64,000 nt of DNA. It comes from Owenia fusiformis (Eukaryota; Annelida; Polychaeta; Sabellida; Oweniidae). Where the stretch lies: contig CAIIXF020000007.1 in NCBI GenBank assembly GCA_903813345.2, positions 7,135,730 to 7,199,729 of the forward strand. Direction: 5' to 3'. Positions 42,201 to 57,200 of the stretch are shown one piece after another (positions within the stretch are counted from its first letter, which is position 1; each line of letters begins with the position of its first letter). The translations under genes and the position numbers were made by a program. The notes beneath the pieces are model-generated. The model searched no databases and was not told the DNA's origin. It saw nothing but the letters and a program-made list of their open reading frames with translations.

Positions 42201-45200
42201 TAAGAAGGATGGGTACATATTTGAAGCAGAAAGAAAGCTAAATAGACACTTAAATATACACTTGGTGTTTATATCACTCATACAAAAGAAAATCACTTGG
42301 ATAATATTTGAAGCAGAAAATTATATATAATATATAGAGGCTATATAGAATAAACATTCCATTCCAAACCCATGTAACAGCCAAGCGTGACACACAATAT
42401 ACTGTAGAAACGCGTCATAACATAAACATATTCAATCGAAACAAGAACGGTGCATTCCAGCAATTAGTACGTTTTCCAAGGACAATCATATTATGTAAGT
42501 TGGCAGGAAGGCCAGTCGATCCATGCTTTTTCAATGAATGAAGCAGATGACATACGTGCTGATGAATCATATGAAGTAGCAACCCATTGATAACGAAACA
42601 TGAATGTGGTTTAGAATTTAAATAAAATAAAATTGTTTCAGAGTATCGTCCGTAAAACATAGGATTAGTTTCATTGTGTTTTCCTTAATCTTGCAATAAG
42701 CCATATTAGTCTGTGGTAACAGCTTCCTCAAATATGATCTTTAAACCATGGTCGAAAGCAAACAACTTTGAAAGTTACCAATTTTTGAATGGATTGTGTT
42801 TCATCTAAGCTCTCTTGTCGAATTTGTTTTGCTTTAGCCTTCAGAGCTGCTAAATCTGCTTTAGCTTTGGCAAGGACATCACTAATCTTGATCTCTTCAA
42901 CCATAGGCTGAACATCCTCAACCTCAGTGGTTGTAGTTTCACTGACTTCAGTTACCCCACCAGAAGTAATCTCAACCCTTTCGGTGGTAGTTTTAGAAGA
43001 GAACGATGAGCCAGATTGTACAGTGGTTGTTTCTGATGATGACCCTTCTGTAGATGAAGCCAACAAAGAAAGGGCATCTTTTGCATCTTGTTGGACCTTG
43101 CTGACAACCTAAATTGCATTATTTCAATTTTAGAGATTGGAAAGAATTGTTAACTCTGATCAAAGAATTTTCATTCAAATTCTAGATCAAATCGATATGT
43201 TTATTTTTATTATTCTGTTTTCGAATAGGTAGCACGAGTGCTTTTAGGTTAACTGGCTGACAATTTGTTAGTCAATCAATATGTAATAAACACTACGACA
43301 TAAAAATCAGTAAAACTAGTTCAACCCTATCCATTTCATTCGTCTGTTTGGTTGAACTAAAACTGAAAGGAAAAAATAATTGTAGGATAAATCAAATACT
43401 ATCAGTTTAAGATAAAATAATATCTGAAAACGTGATCATTCTCCAACTTCAGTGCAGTCACCAATACCTCCATATCATCTGCAACAGTGGAATCTTCATC
43501 TGTTGCTGGTTGTTTAGAGTCGTCACTGCACTCATTTGCCTCTTCCTTTGGGGACTCGTCTCCTTCCAAGTTCTCCCCATCTTTGGTGTCATTAGATTCT
43601 GAATTTTGCGGTTCTGAAAGCTCTGGTTCACTTTTTGTTTCTTCTGCCTTTACATTTTCCAAAATGGACTTATCAGTTGTTTCCTGGTCTGGGTCCATTA
43701 ACACATTTTCTTCGATTACACACTCTGTAGTGTTATCATCCGGACCTTGTTCTTCTTTAGTTGATCCTTTCTCCGCCTCGTCGTCCTCATATGACGACTC
43801 CTGTTTACTGGCATTTAAACTTGCTTCGTCTGCTACACCATTATCTTCTCCTTTGGCTTCACCAACTTCACCAACTTCACCTGTGTTATCGCTACTTTTA
43901 AAATTGTTCGTTTGATCCCTCTCAATCGTCTGTGCCTCCTCACTTGTAATCAAGTTTATGGATTCTTTATTTGATTCTTCTTCAACGACAGCATTTTCTG
44001 TCGAATTAGAATCTTGGCTTGCATCATCTAGTCCAGCTAGCAAAGCTAAAGCATTTTGGGCATCTTGCTTAACTTGATCTTCGTTTGTGGTCTATAGGTA
44101 CAGATCAATGTTAGAAGCATTTCATGTTGCAACTAACGATGCAAACATCATCAACATTATAGTTTGGTGTACATACCAATAAAATATAGATTGAAAGAAA
44201 GTAACATTTAAATACAAAGAAAAATAGTTTGGACAAAAAGGTTAAATAAGAAGTTCAAATTACAAAATAACATAAGTTTTATGAACATGAATATATTTAG
44301 ACTATATGGTAAAATAGAGAAAAATAGAATGAATGTCTCAGTGTGGTTTGATAATTTGCGTAAATGACTGACTGCTATAAGTGAATTCGATAGAATCAAG
44401 TTTTTGATCAAGAATTGATTAATTTACCTCGGATTGTTCATCCAGTTTAGCTTCAGCTGTTTTTTCTTCAGACTTATCTAGGGAAGCGAGTAGTTCTAAT
44501 GCATCCTTGGCATCTTGTTTCACTTTCTCATCATCCTAAATATATATAAATATATTGCTTGGGATGCAGCCATTTTAAAAGAAAACATTCATTTTGTTGA
44601 TGTATTTCTGTCATGTCCAAATACAAAATACGTTAAATAATGTAGTTGAATCGTATGGAGATGTACGATACAAGATATATATTCATTTATAAAACAAAAC
44701 AATAATTTGAATCGTATTTCATTATTGCAGGTACTATCTTAATCTATCTATAGTTATACGTATTTCGGTTGGATACAATCTACACTTCTAAAATATTGTC
44801 TCTAACTAAAAGCAACCAACATTATAAGATACATTAACAAGACACAAACATAACATGTTTTACGTCTATTGGAAGAGAAATCATCATAGTCAACTAAGCA
44901 GCACAACGTTCAGTGCGTTCTTTTTGCCTCTGAATACTTTAACTATTTCTTGGCCCCGGGTTCTTGACATGAATCTGAGATAAACCAGCGCTATATTAAC
45001 ATCTTCCAGAAAGAAGGAAGAAGCTTCGAACGCACTGAATGAATTGCTGGGAGATTGTCTTCCCATTATGCTATAGCTATCTATGGCAAGTGCAGATATA
45101 CCCTACAATAAGTGCAGTAAAAATCAATGTATATATTCAAGAATATTTTATAAACATCAAAAGCCAAACAACCAGCATGTTATTAAATTTGACAACCACC

Positions 45201-48200
45201 TTTTCATCAAGAGCTGGCTCCGTGTTATCATCATCCTAGTTAAAAAACGAATTAATAAATTAGTAAGTTATTTACCCAATTTGTAGTCTCACCCTATTCT
45301 GTTCTATTTCATGTATTTCATGCTAAACCCCTATCAAAGATTGAATGTGACCGCAGTTAAGGAATTCAATTATTCAAATAATTGGAAAGTAATTCAAACT
45401 GAAGAGTACATGTATATTCAATATCAGTCACAAGTCAATAAAGTAAAAGGACAAGAGTTGATAATTACTAAAGAATTCTATGTAGCTTACCCAAGGATCT
45501 CTCTTTTTGAATGTTACTTTTTCAAGCACCTAAAGAGCAGAAAGGCAAAAGCAATGCGTGTTAATGCAGTATATGGTCGAACACAGCTTGTGAAGTCATT
45601 CGAGAATGCAATGTAAGAGTTGTCAATTTCATTGATAACATTCTGTATATAGCCTACTGTATTTGAAATCAAGCAAAACAATATACTAAAAATTGTGATT
45701 GGTGATCTAAAATGTACATTGAAAACTGAAACTGCAATATGTATATGAAATGAAAAATAAAATGTTTATATTATATGGGATGCGATGATTGGTGTATTGG
45801 TAATCAGTGCGCGTATATTCTTACTGATCGTCTACGCAATTCATTCCCCAAGGTGTCACACGTCGTTGTGCCTGGGCATTCCAATTCTGCCTAAAGTATT
45901 GCTTTGCGTATTACTTGCAACCATAACGTTTTGTAAGCATTCTGTTCTATTCTGTATGTGAATAAAGTGTGCACTAAAATCTACATATATGTGCTATGTG
46001 CGATATACCTCTTCTTTTTCATGTACTGTTTCTTCTTTACATGATTCAGTATCGGTTTTTACATCATCATCCAGCCCATTCACTTCTTCCATAGCAACAT
46101 CAATTCTAGGTCTTTCAGAATCAGATTCGAAATAAGCTTCGATGCTATTGTTAGCAATCGAGTCGTTGGTTCGCCCAGACTCTTCAGATATATTCTGTTC
46201 TGGGCCTTTGTTATTAGGATAGGATTCATTGCCTATATTAGATATATCTTGACTTGAGTCGGTTTTAGTTTCTTCAATCTTAGAATCCACTTCTGACTCT
46301 GAATTGTCATTGTCAAGTTTCTGTCCTTCAATTTGTTCTTCTCGTTTTGCCATTCCAGACAAGAGTTTTAAAGTATCTTTTGCATCCTTCCAAGTATCCA
46401 ACATAGTTCCAAGATCATCATCGTCGTCGTCGTCATATTGGATTTTATATGGCTATAAATTGATGTACGATTGGAACCGTGGGTAGATTATTTTGTGATA
46501 CTAACAATATCCATTAGAATATCGAGATATGATCTACCGAGAAATCTGATATCGAAGATTATAGTTTTCAAAGACAACTCTTAATAATTTATATATTAAC
46601 CAACGCCTAAATTGACATTTTGGCGTCTCGCACATATTGGATTATATAAAAGCATTAATCAGTTTTAGTTGCAATATAACATGCACATAATGAATTATAT
46701 ATATGGAAATATGCTTACCGTTTTCTTCTCCTCTAAAGGCTGAAATATTGAATTGTATACTGCTATTATATTTTCAGATTGGATCCAATGGATAAGTATC
46801 ATATACATGTATGTACATAGTTACTAATAATTAGTACTAATACTAGTACATAGTACTATTTAAATATACAGCATCACTTACGTCTATTAAAACATTTAAA
46901 TTTGATCAATGTCAGATATTACATATGCTTCTATATTCTATCATTGGAGCTGGGACCTTAATAAAAACAATTTAATCTTAAAAGGTTATTTGAAATTAAT
47001 GCATAAGGACTCACAAAATTCTTTCGACTAGACTAATTGTTACTTCTTGTTATTTTTCACAAACAATATTTGGATAAATCAGTTTTGATATATTGGGATT
47101 GAAAAATGGCAAATATTGCAATTGATACCAGGGATGAATAGTAAAGTGATAGTATAGTATAGTATTAATGTATAGGATAGTTTCACAAAAATACTGATAG
47201 AAGTATAGTATTGACAAACCAAAAATCAAAAAGAGTGTTTTAAGGGTTATTCAAATAAATTGATAGAAATATCTTGATTAGACAATGTTCACTCCCTTTA
47301 AGCTGGTAGCATAAGAGTTCATTCTCGAGCTCCTTATAATATCATGACGTATTATCAGCCTAAAGGGTAGTCGCAATTGCAATTATAAGGCTACATTATA
47401 TGATAACTACTGCCCAATAGAAGTCTTTAAAGTCCCCATGTAAAGTTTGAAAATATTTTTTATCATTCATTTACTATTTGTCATGACTTTAAAAGTTATT
47501 TTAGAGATTTTTGAAAAAAATAAGAAAAAAAGTTGTGAGCATTTCATATCTCAAATATTCAAATTTCCCGCAATTTTTCAAAAAAAGTTGAAACTTTTTA
47601 ATCATCAAATATTTCTTCATACATTTCAAAAAAATATAATATTTTTAACACCAATGCAAAGATTGAACAAAGGACACACTATTTCAATAATAAAATGCCA
47701 TATTTAATGGCCACTTCAATGTTTTAGCATATCAAAAACATTTTGCATCATTAGTGATGTCATTATGACTCACTCAGGTGGCAAAAACTTTGTGAAAAAT
47801 TGAGTTTTTTTTCTCTGTCAGTCTTTTCTAAATAAGCTAAACTCCAATAATAAACCAATGTTGATTGTCTAACCAGGTTGAAAGGAAGAATATATATTAT
47901 GTTTTTGATTTTATTGTACCATTGGTTTCTATGTAAACTAGAATTTTGAAATGCATTTTTCTCTGAACAATTTTCATGCACTGATGAGTTCATTTCTAGC
48001 ATATTTATGAACCGATTTTCTTAATTTTTTCGGCAAAAACATGCGAGAATGAATGCTATGCCTTGAAATGAATTGTGGCTTATTAAAAGATACTTGTGAC
48101 CTCTAAATGTTAGTTTGAAATAAATACACGATTTTTTTTATCAAAAAGTTCAAAAACCACTTTTTGAAATTAAAAAAAAAGTTTCACATGTCACACTTTG

Positions 48201-51200
48201 CTAACATTTGGTAGGACTACAATATAGGCCAAAGTGGTTTAAACTTTATATGGGGACTTTAAGCAACATTGCACGAAACTTCCATTTGAATTGAAGGTCA
48301 ATTTGAAGGTCATGTAACCATATGTGATCGAAAACTCGAACTCAACTTCATTCCCTAATATAGTAGACTTTAAGGAGTTCGCGCCAGTCCATTCACTGCC
48401 TATAGGAAATATGTGAGTATCCCATTTCTGCCCAGCCTGTATAATGTTCGTTTTTCATTTACATTCCCATAAAAGGTCATTAAATCGAGGTCATTTCGAT
48501 GATATTAGCGTCTGAACTGTAAAATCATTTTGTGATTCACTTATCATATGAGAGGGACTCTTGGGGTATGATTATTAACACATTTGCACCATGTTGCCTT
48601 ATAATCAAAATAAGATAGCTTGTCAAAATCAAGTATATTTTTGAATTTCATAGATTACCACACTTAATACTTCAAAATATAAACTTGCTTTTGATTTTCT
48701 ACCTTGGTACAAACCATTTCACGTCTAGTCAGACATATCAATCAAATGGTAGAAAGACTTCAATTGTAGGTATGTGTTTGGTTCACGTTCACGCCATTCT
48801 CAAAACTAAGAACACCCAATACCTTAAAATCATTAAATAAACCCATCGTTTCTTCGGTTTGTACACCTATTGAATTTAATCGACCAGTAATACGTACAAC
48901 TTCAACGGTCTTTTCCTCCTCCTTGGACTCCTCCTTGGTCGTTTCATCGACCTAAATTAAAATTGTAACATCAAAAATCATAATAATGTTAATAACAGTG
49001 TATTATTGTCAATAGTGTTACGGCCTTTGTGTATAAAGCATGTTATATTAGGATTTCGGAAATACTAAGACCTTTCTCACAAATCACGTCACCTATTGCT
49101 ACATCAAGAACGAAGTGTAAATTGGCTAGATACTCATGTTCTTTGGTGTAGCAATAGATCCAAGAGTTTGTTGTACTATAACTACGCGAATGTCTATGGT
49201 AATCTAAGGTTAAACTGCGTTTGAATCAAGAAGAGAAAATATGATAGGCAATGGTTAAGTGGCATGGTATTGGTGAACTAAAAGCTATTGAAATAGTTAT
49301 TTCTGATGGTAATTAAGCACAATTTAATTACTTTTGATTCTTCTTTGGGGACTTCTGTTTCATTAACTTGTTCTGCTTCTACCACATCATCCTTTGCAGT
49401 TGCCTGCTCCTCATCTGCAGCCTTTACGTCGACACTGTCTTTAACATCCTCGCCACTGGAGCTTTCTGACTGTTCTCCCTTGCCTTCTGCCGTTTCCTCG
49501 TCGACCTTAGTGTCTTCTTTTGTTGTTTGTTCTTCTGTTACTTCACCTGCCTTTGGTTCTTCTGTTACTTTGTCCTTCTTCGGTTCTTCTGTTGCTTCAT
49601 CCGCCTTTGGTTCTTCTGTGGCTTCATCCACCTTTGGTTCTTCGGTGGCTTCTTCCGCCTTCGGTTCTTCTGTAACTTCGGCCGGTTTTAAATCTTCTGT
49701 TACTTCATCCGCCTTTGGTTCTTCTGTGGCTTCATCTACCTTTGTTTCTTCTGTGGCTTCATCCGCCTTTGGTTCTTCTGTGACTTCGGCCGGCTTTGGT
49801 TCTTCTGTTGCTTCATCAGCCTTTGGTTCTTCTGTTACTTCATCTGTCTTTGGTTCTTCCGTTACTTCATCTGTCTTTGATTCTTCAGCGTTTTCTTCTG
49901 CCTTTGGTTCTTCAGGTTTCTCTTCTGCTTTTGCTTCTTCGTTAGACTTTTCTTGTGTTTCCTCTACCACATCGTCTTTGGCCGGTTCTTTTACTTCCTC
50001 TTTTACGTCTTCAACTGTTTCAGATGTAGCTTCATCATCGACACTATCCTATAAACAGTAGTCAGTATGTCCAGGCATGCTACTTTGATTATGTTTTGGT
50101 ATTTGTGTTGTCTTGTGAGAATAAAAATATTATAAAATAGTTAAAAAGAATCTCGACTGAAAAAACATGGGATAGGCCTATGTACTTTTAGTAGCGATGG
50201 GTTTTGAGGATTTTAGAATCGAAGAGATAAAGATAGTTTGGTTATGGGACTTATTAAATTATTTGTAAAGCATCTTTAACTATACTTAGATCAATATTTT
50301 ATTTTGCATATAGATATGAACTTACCCAGGCATGTTTGGCACGGAAGCTAAGTTTGGGCAAAGCCTGAAGAAGCAAACAGCATAGAGGATAGAAAAGAAA
50401 AGCTAAGAAATTATATTATTATATGACTAACTGAAGCATTTCAAAACAACGAAACATTTGGTTATTTGATTTATAACATTTGAATGCTATAACTCAAACA
50501 GAGCCAAGCATTCCGGCATTTTGAAATGAAGCGACTACCTACAGTTATTATAAAACACATATCACAAACTATTATTATTTAACATTTATAAAATAACATG
50601 ACCAATTCAAAAAATAAAGCTCGAGAATACTGGTCAATGATTGGTATATCATTTAAAACTAAAGCTACACCCTAATCAGCATCACCTCTCAAACAAATAA
50701 GAATAACTTAGGGTAATTATGAAAGTTTGACTTATTCGTAAAAACAATTACAAACACACGACCAATTATATTTGTATGTGAATCAGTATAATAACGTGTT
50801 ACCTTTAATTAAGTGAATAACAAATTTGTACTTGTGCAGCATAAAAACACACGTGCAGCATGTTCACATACCATTCCTTTCTTATCTTCCACCTCCTTCT
50901 TTGATGCATCTTCTTTCGTTTCTTCTTTAGCAGTCTCTTCTTTTGGTTGATCCCGTTCCTCTTCTTTCTTTGCTTCTACTTTGACATCAACTGTTTTTGT
51001 CTCTTCTTCTGCTGCCGCGGCTGGAGTGTCCTCCTTAACATCTTCCTGTTTTGAAGATGGTTCGACTTCCTTTTCTTTTGTCGTTTGATCTTCTTCGACG
51101 CTATCCTCCTATTAATGTAGATGTTATATTTTTTCGAATTTACATATTTTTAAAAGTCACAATGTAGTTTTCAAATAAATCAAACGTCTTATGTATAAAT

Positions 51201-54200
51201 CCCACGGCTTACGGACAACTCATCCCCTAGACAACTCATCCCTGGACATCTCATCCCCTAGACAACTCATCCCCTGGACATCTCATCCCCTAGACAACTC
51301 ATCCCCTGGACAAGTCATCCCCTAGACAACTCATCCCCTGGACAAGTCATCCCCTAGACAAGTCATCCCCTGGACAACTCATCCTTCATCACATGAAGCT
51401 AAATTGTAAAGTGTGTCTTGAAAATAAATACTTAGTAAATACATCTTAGATCATTCAAAATATTATTTTTTACTTTACTGACACAAATAAACAGTCAAAC
51501 GATGTCATTAAAACTCTCATCTCTTATTCTTATATTACATAACTCAATATTTCCTGACCAAACAAATAAAATTCTCTTTGTGTCTAAGTTAAACATGAAC
51601 TTCATTAACTTCATCTGTGAATGCTGTGAAAAAATAATCTTTGGATTAAAGAATATTTGAGCTATGAACAAACATTTATAACATCAAAGGAACTTCTTCA
51701 ATCAATGGTAATACAGAGACATATAATGTTTTATATGTCTCTGGTTAATATCATATCGAAATGAAAAATAAATATTTACAAAACAAATCACAGATTAATT
51801 GGTTGATTATCTCTTTGTTTTTAGCAATTTTCCCCTCCAGAAAGATTTTGTTTATCACTGGTACTCCACTAGATTATGCTGGTTACGGAAACAGATCGTA
51901 ACAAAATGTCAAAGAAACACTTTTGATTTTTACCTAATTCCGGTGTTGCAGCCAGAATTCCCACGACATTTTTATCACAAACGTTTGTCGGTTTCATATG
52001 TTTAAGAAAATGTACATGTTTGACAGAATCGTTGATTTAATACCTCACTATTGTTACATAAACGGAATCGGTTAGAAGTGCAGATCTTAACCGTTTTAGA
52101 AGTTCTGTTTACATAAAGTAACAAAAGTGAGATATAGAATGTCATGGGAATTCTGCCTACAACTCGTGATATGAGGAAAAAAGAAAAATCGTATATACCT
52201 TTGAGGCTCGAACATTTTGTTACCCAGACGGATCAACATCATAATCGAGTGGAGTAACATTGTTCATGTAATATATGTTTTTTGAAACTTAAAGCTGACC
52301 ATATTCACAACCAAAACATTAAAAAATCATTTGAATATCAGATATGAATTGGTAATATAATATTAAATTACAATACTCAAACATGCTTAAAGATTAGTCA
52401 TCCAGGGGATGAGTTGTCCAGGGGATGAGTTGTCTAGGGGATGAGTTGTCCAGGGGATGAGTTGTCTAGGGGATGACTTGTCTAGGGGATGACTTGTCTA
52501 GGGGATAAGTTGTCCAGGGGATGAGTTGTCTAGGGGATGAGTTGTCCAGGGATGAGTTGTCTAGGGGATGAGTTGTCCGGTTACCAATCCCACTTCGTGT
52601 TAGCATACAAATATTCCTAAAACTAAATTTTACTCTCAAAGCCGTTTTATGATAATCAAACACTCTGGATATGTGAACTATTTTCCATATGGTGGTGTTA
52701 GTAAACTTACCCAAGCATGTTTGCTGCGGAAGCTTAGTTTGGGTAAAGCCTGAAGATGCAAACAGATGTGTTATCTTAATAAACAAGATATACACACAAA
52801 CAACACACTGACAGAAACAAACAAAACACAACAAATATTGCGACCCTTGACTTGAACTTCGTAGATTTTCCTCTCTGACATTCGTATAATCAAATATACA
52901 AGTGATATCTATCACTCTTAGGGAAATCTTCAATCTGGTTACGAAAACGGACCCTCCTCGGTTACTAGATGGAGCAGCCTGGTAGGTTTATTTTTTATGA
53001 TTTCACGAGTTGTAGGCAGGTTCTTCATCACCTTTTGGCACACACAGTCGTATATCAGAATCATATATGTTTTAGAAACGCTAAGCGTTTGCGAAGGAAT
53101 ACTTCGTGAGATCCATGAATGATCAAAACAATTCCCACTATCGTTACGGAAATGGACGGTTCCGTTTACGTAACAAAAATGAGGAATTATATTCTGGTGT
53201 CTCGTGAACTATTATTAAGCAAACGCTTAGATTTCTCAAAACACATGATTCCAACCCACGTTTGTGCCGAAAAGGCCGTGGATTAGATGCATATATCCCA
53301 TGAAATCATGGAAAGGGAAAAATCGAACCTTCAAGGGTCCTCCATTTTGTTAATGAAACGGATCCGTTTTCTTAAACATGCTATGGGCTGAGCCACAATG
53401 ATACTAGGCAGGACATGGCTCCATAGGCCTTTAATCACTTGGTATTAAACCGAGAGTTTTGGAAAAGTTAAGGGCTTAAACATCTTGTGAGTAATCACGA
53501 AGTACAGTATTGGTTCAATACATGTTCACACAAAAACGTGTCATCACACTTAATCCAGCGACACATTTGACATATACATATAGATACATCGTTATCTATG
53601 ATCTATATGTTTAAATAACTATGTATATCGATCACTATGAACTCATATTCTAGCTTTATTTGAAGGAACAATTGTCAACTTAAAAGTAACTCCACAAAAG
53701 TCCCCTTCAAATAAGAGATTAGAATGGTAATCGACAAAGCAAAAGCCTCGGTCATATTTGCTCCCATTTATCGGCCGGCGTCCGGCCGATTGAGTCTACA
53801 AAATACTCAATCGGCCGAGCGGCGGTTGATGAATCGGAGCAAATGTGGCTCAGCTTTTATTCTAACGCCTAACACAACTAACGCCTGACGGCTACCGGAT
53901 TTACCTGCTATTTAATGGGCAACTCATTTAGATATGAATAGTACCTGCCACTATTACATTCATACTTGAATGAGTTCGTCATGAAAATTAGGTTAATCTG
54001 GTAGCCGAACGGCGTTAGTTGTATTTGCGAATACAAGCTCAGGCTCTAGTTAGGATTTGATTATAGGCATGGGTCTCTAACAAAACAAAGGCAATTTAAA
54101 TGGATGCATTGATGTTTAATGTGCTACCGTTTTACTATATGTACTGTACATACTAATCAACGTGTAAAAAGATTAAGTAACATTAAGTATAAAATGCATC

Positions 54201-57200
54201 TTTTAGAACTAATTTCAAAAAGGCCTTAGTTAGCCTTAATGTCCTGTTTAAGAACCCACATTCTTATCGAAAATGGATTCTTGCAGTACTATCCCATGCC
54301 ACATGTTGAGACTCAATCAACTTGAGTTCTTCTGAGAAAAAATAGGATTTCAGCAAGGGTGCATTGATGTTTAGAACTTTTTGTTGGTACAATTTTGAGG
54401 TTTTGAGAAACACAAAATGGTCGTAAATAGGTTATTCCTAGGATGATATTCAATCCGTATTCAACCAAGCTCCAGTGGCGCAATCGGTTAGCGCGCCGTA
54501 CTTATAGACAGTGAGCAGGCCTCCAGTGCTACATAGTGCTAGGAAATGCGGAGGTTGTGAGTTCGAGCCTCACCTGGAGCAAGGTCATTTTTAGAAAATT
54601 GGCGAAGGTTTTTTAATATAAACCTTGAACCGTGAACACTAACTTTTGAATAGAATTAAATATCACAACTATGACCTCACCCTCATCACACCAAACTAGT
54701 TCTTGACCGTTCTTGCCAGTCCTACGAAAACTCCGTAAAACGGGCTCAATCTGGCTGTGGTCGGGGAATATGTCTAAAATAATTTGCTGCTTCGTTCATA
54801 AATCCGGGAACGTCCATGAAGTTCGTAAACAGACAGTTTAAAACCAATTTTGAAGAACGCAGTGGCAACTTGCTTGTTGTGATAGCTATATTTTTGCTAA
54901 CTCGTTGATAAATACGTTCTTATTCAGTTTTAACCCGTTTGCAGTTAGTTCTACCTCGTTCTCAATACGTCCTTAGACAGTTCAACTCGTTGTAAAAACG
55001 TCCCTAGTAGGATTGAAGTACGACGGTTCCGTTCGTAGTACGTCTAGCTCGTCGTTAGTAGGTTGTCACTCGTTCTAATTGTAGAACGTGACGACCAAGA
55101 GAACATTTTGAGCATGTTCTAAGTTCTAGAGGACCTACCCGTTCGAGTACGTTCGATGAAGTTTGTAAATAGACCCCAAACGGTTCTGAGTACTCCAGTC
55201 CATTCGTACACAGTTGAAACACGTTTTCGAGAACGTAGTGAGAACTAGTTTGGTGTGATAGTAGGGTAACGTATAATAAGCAACACTACGGAGTTTAAGA
55301 TTAGCATAAATAACCCATTTACCAATACCTATACGTAGTTTGTTATAACACTAAGCGGTATTTTACCTAAGTTACAGGGTTTGCGATACGTAATTACATT
55401 TAAATGGCCGAATATAGGTAATTCGAAAACGTATGCTTTTATCCAAGAAATTATGTCATTTGTAGATCAAATATCATTCATTAAACTTTAAAATAGTAAC
55501 AACAAACAGTTTTCATTCGATCTGCATAAAAATTAGGTGGTCGAACACATTCATTGATGCGATAAACGATGCCATGTGATGATGCATGAAATTGTTGGAT
55601 TTACACATTCTTCATCAGTTTTGCTTATTGCATGGGCTCTATCAGAGTGGTAGAGCCCATGCTTATTGTAAATGTATGAAATTAGCCATTTTCTCGTGGT
55701 TTTAATTGTTTAATTTTACTATTTGTTCACTCTCATTGCTGGATCATGCTAGAAGTTAACATTTCGCCCACTACCCAATTTGCGGGCCAACAAGGAACAC
55801 CCCCTCCCAACTACAGTAGTAGCTACACCACTCTCTCTGAAGTATATAACTTCTTGGAGGTGACATGTACTGGTATATGCCATATAAGCCATCGCATGGT
55901 TTTCGTTCTACAGATGTCATTTTTATCATAAATTGTAGCATACGGTTTCGTAGCCTTTTTCGTTAATCTTAAACTCATTTTGCAATACGCATTACCTATA
56001 CGCATCCGTGACAAACATACGGATAGGGATATAGGTACACGTATATTTTTACGCTAATCTTAACCTCCCTACTGTATGATACTCGCTCCCAACTATCATA
56101 TAGTTCAGGAACCAGCATTATTACAATCCAAGATTTCAAACGCACTGAAGACCATTACAACCCACGTTGAAGAATAAATTATGACCAAAACTCTGGAAAT
56201 CAAAAACTGTTGAATATGAGGATTCACACAATGTGTTACTCAGGTTCGACTAATGGGCCTGACAATATCCTGTCTCAAAAGTTCATTAGAGTATCAAAGG
56301 TCAACACCAATCTTTTCAAACCAGTCATAATGATAATTAATATAACCGTAGCTCCAGTGGCGCAATCGGTTAGCGCGCCGTACTTATAGACAGTGAGCAG
56401 GCCTCCCGTGCTAAACAGTGCTAGGAAATGCGGAGGTTGTGAGTTCGAGCCTCATCTGGAGCAACGAACTTTTTGCTACAAAAAATCATATTTGCCAAGA
56501 GTGCCAATTGAAGAAATGTAGGTTTGTCAATGATAATAGGGAGTTTAAAATTAGCGTAAACAACCCATTACGCATACCTATACGTGGTTTGTTATTGCAC
56601 TAAGCGGTTTTTCAACTACGTTTTAAGGTTTGCGATACGTAATTATCTTTAAGTGACTCAAGATAGGTAATTCGAAAACGTAAAACAAAGTATGTCATTT
56701 GTGGATCAAACAGCATTCATTAACTGTACAATAGTTGCAACAAACATTTCCTATTCGATCTTTAAAGAAATTAAGTGGTCGAACACAACCATTGATGCGA
56801 TCAACGATGCCATGTAATTAAGTGCATTTAGTCCTTTTCTCGTGTCTTAGACTGTTTTACTATCTTGTAACTCTATTGCTTGATCATGCTAGATATTTAA
56901 CACTTCGTCTCAGTTCATTGCCCCATTAGCAACACCCCCCCCCCTCCCGTATCCGTAGCAAACATACGGATAGGGATAGGTATATGTATAATCTTACGCT
57001 AATCTGAAACCCCCTAATATGACTTAACGTTATTTAAGTGCTAAGTCGTATGGATGGTTATTACTTATTGTTCTGCACCATATTGCATCTTTCATTTAAT
57101 ATTTCGTTAATGTAAATAGAAGATTGAAATATTGATCGCCATCGCGCTATGCAAAACTTCACACAATCCGATCCAATTAGCACATGATCAATCAAACACC

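Noticed and set aside
43487-43915. 142-codon Ser-rich plus-strand frame
   Set aside because: Antisense of the 208-residue acidic exon.
49306-50061. 251-codon Ser-rich plus-strand frame
   Set aside because: Antisense shadow of the TEEPKADEV exon; low-complexity codons leave the reverse frame open.
52466-52933. 155-codon minus-strand frame ending in LDNSSPRQLIP-like repeats
   Set aside because: Runs across the border of element B and reads its minisatellite arm; not a gene.
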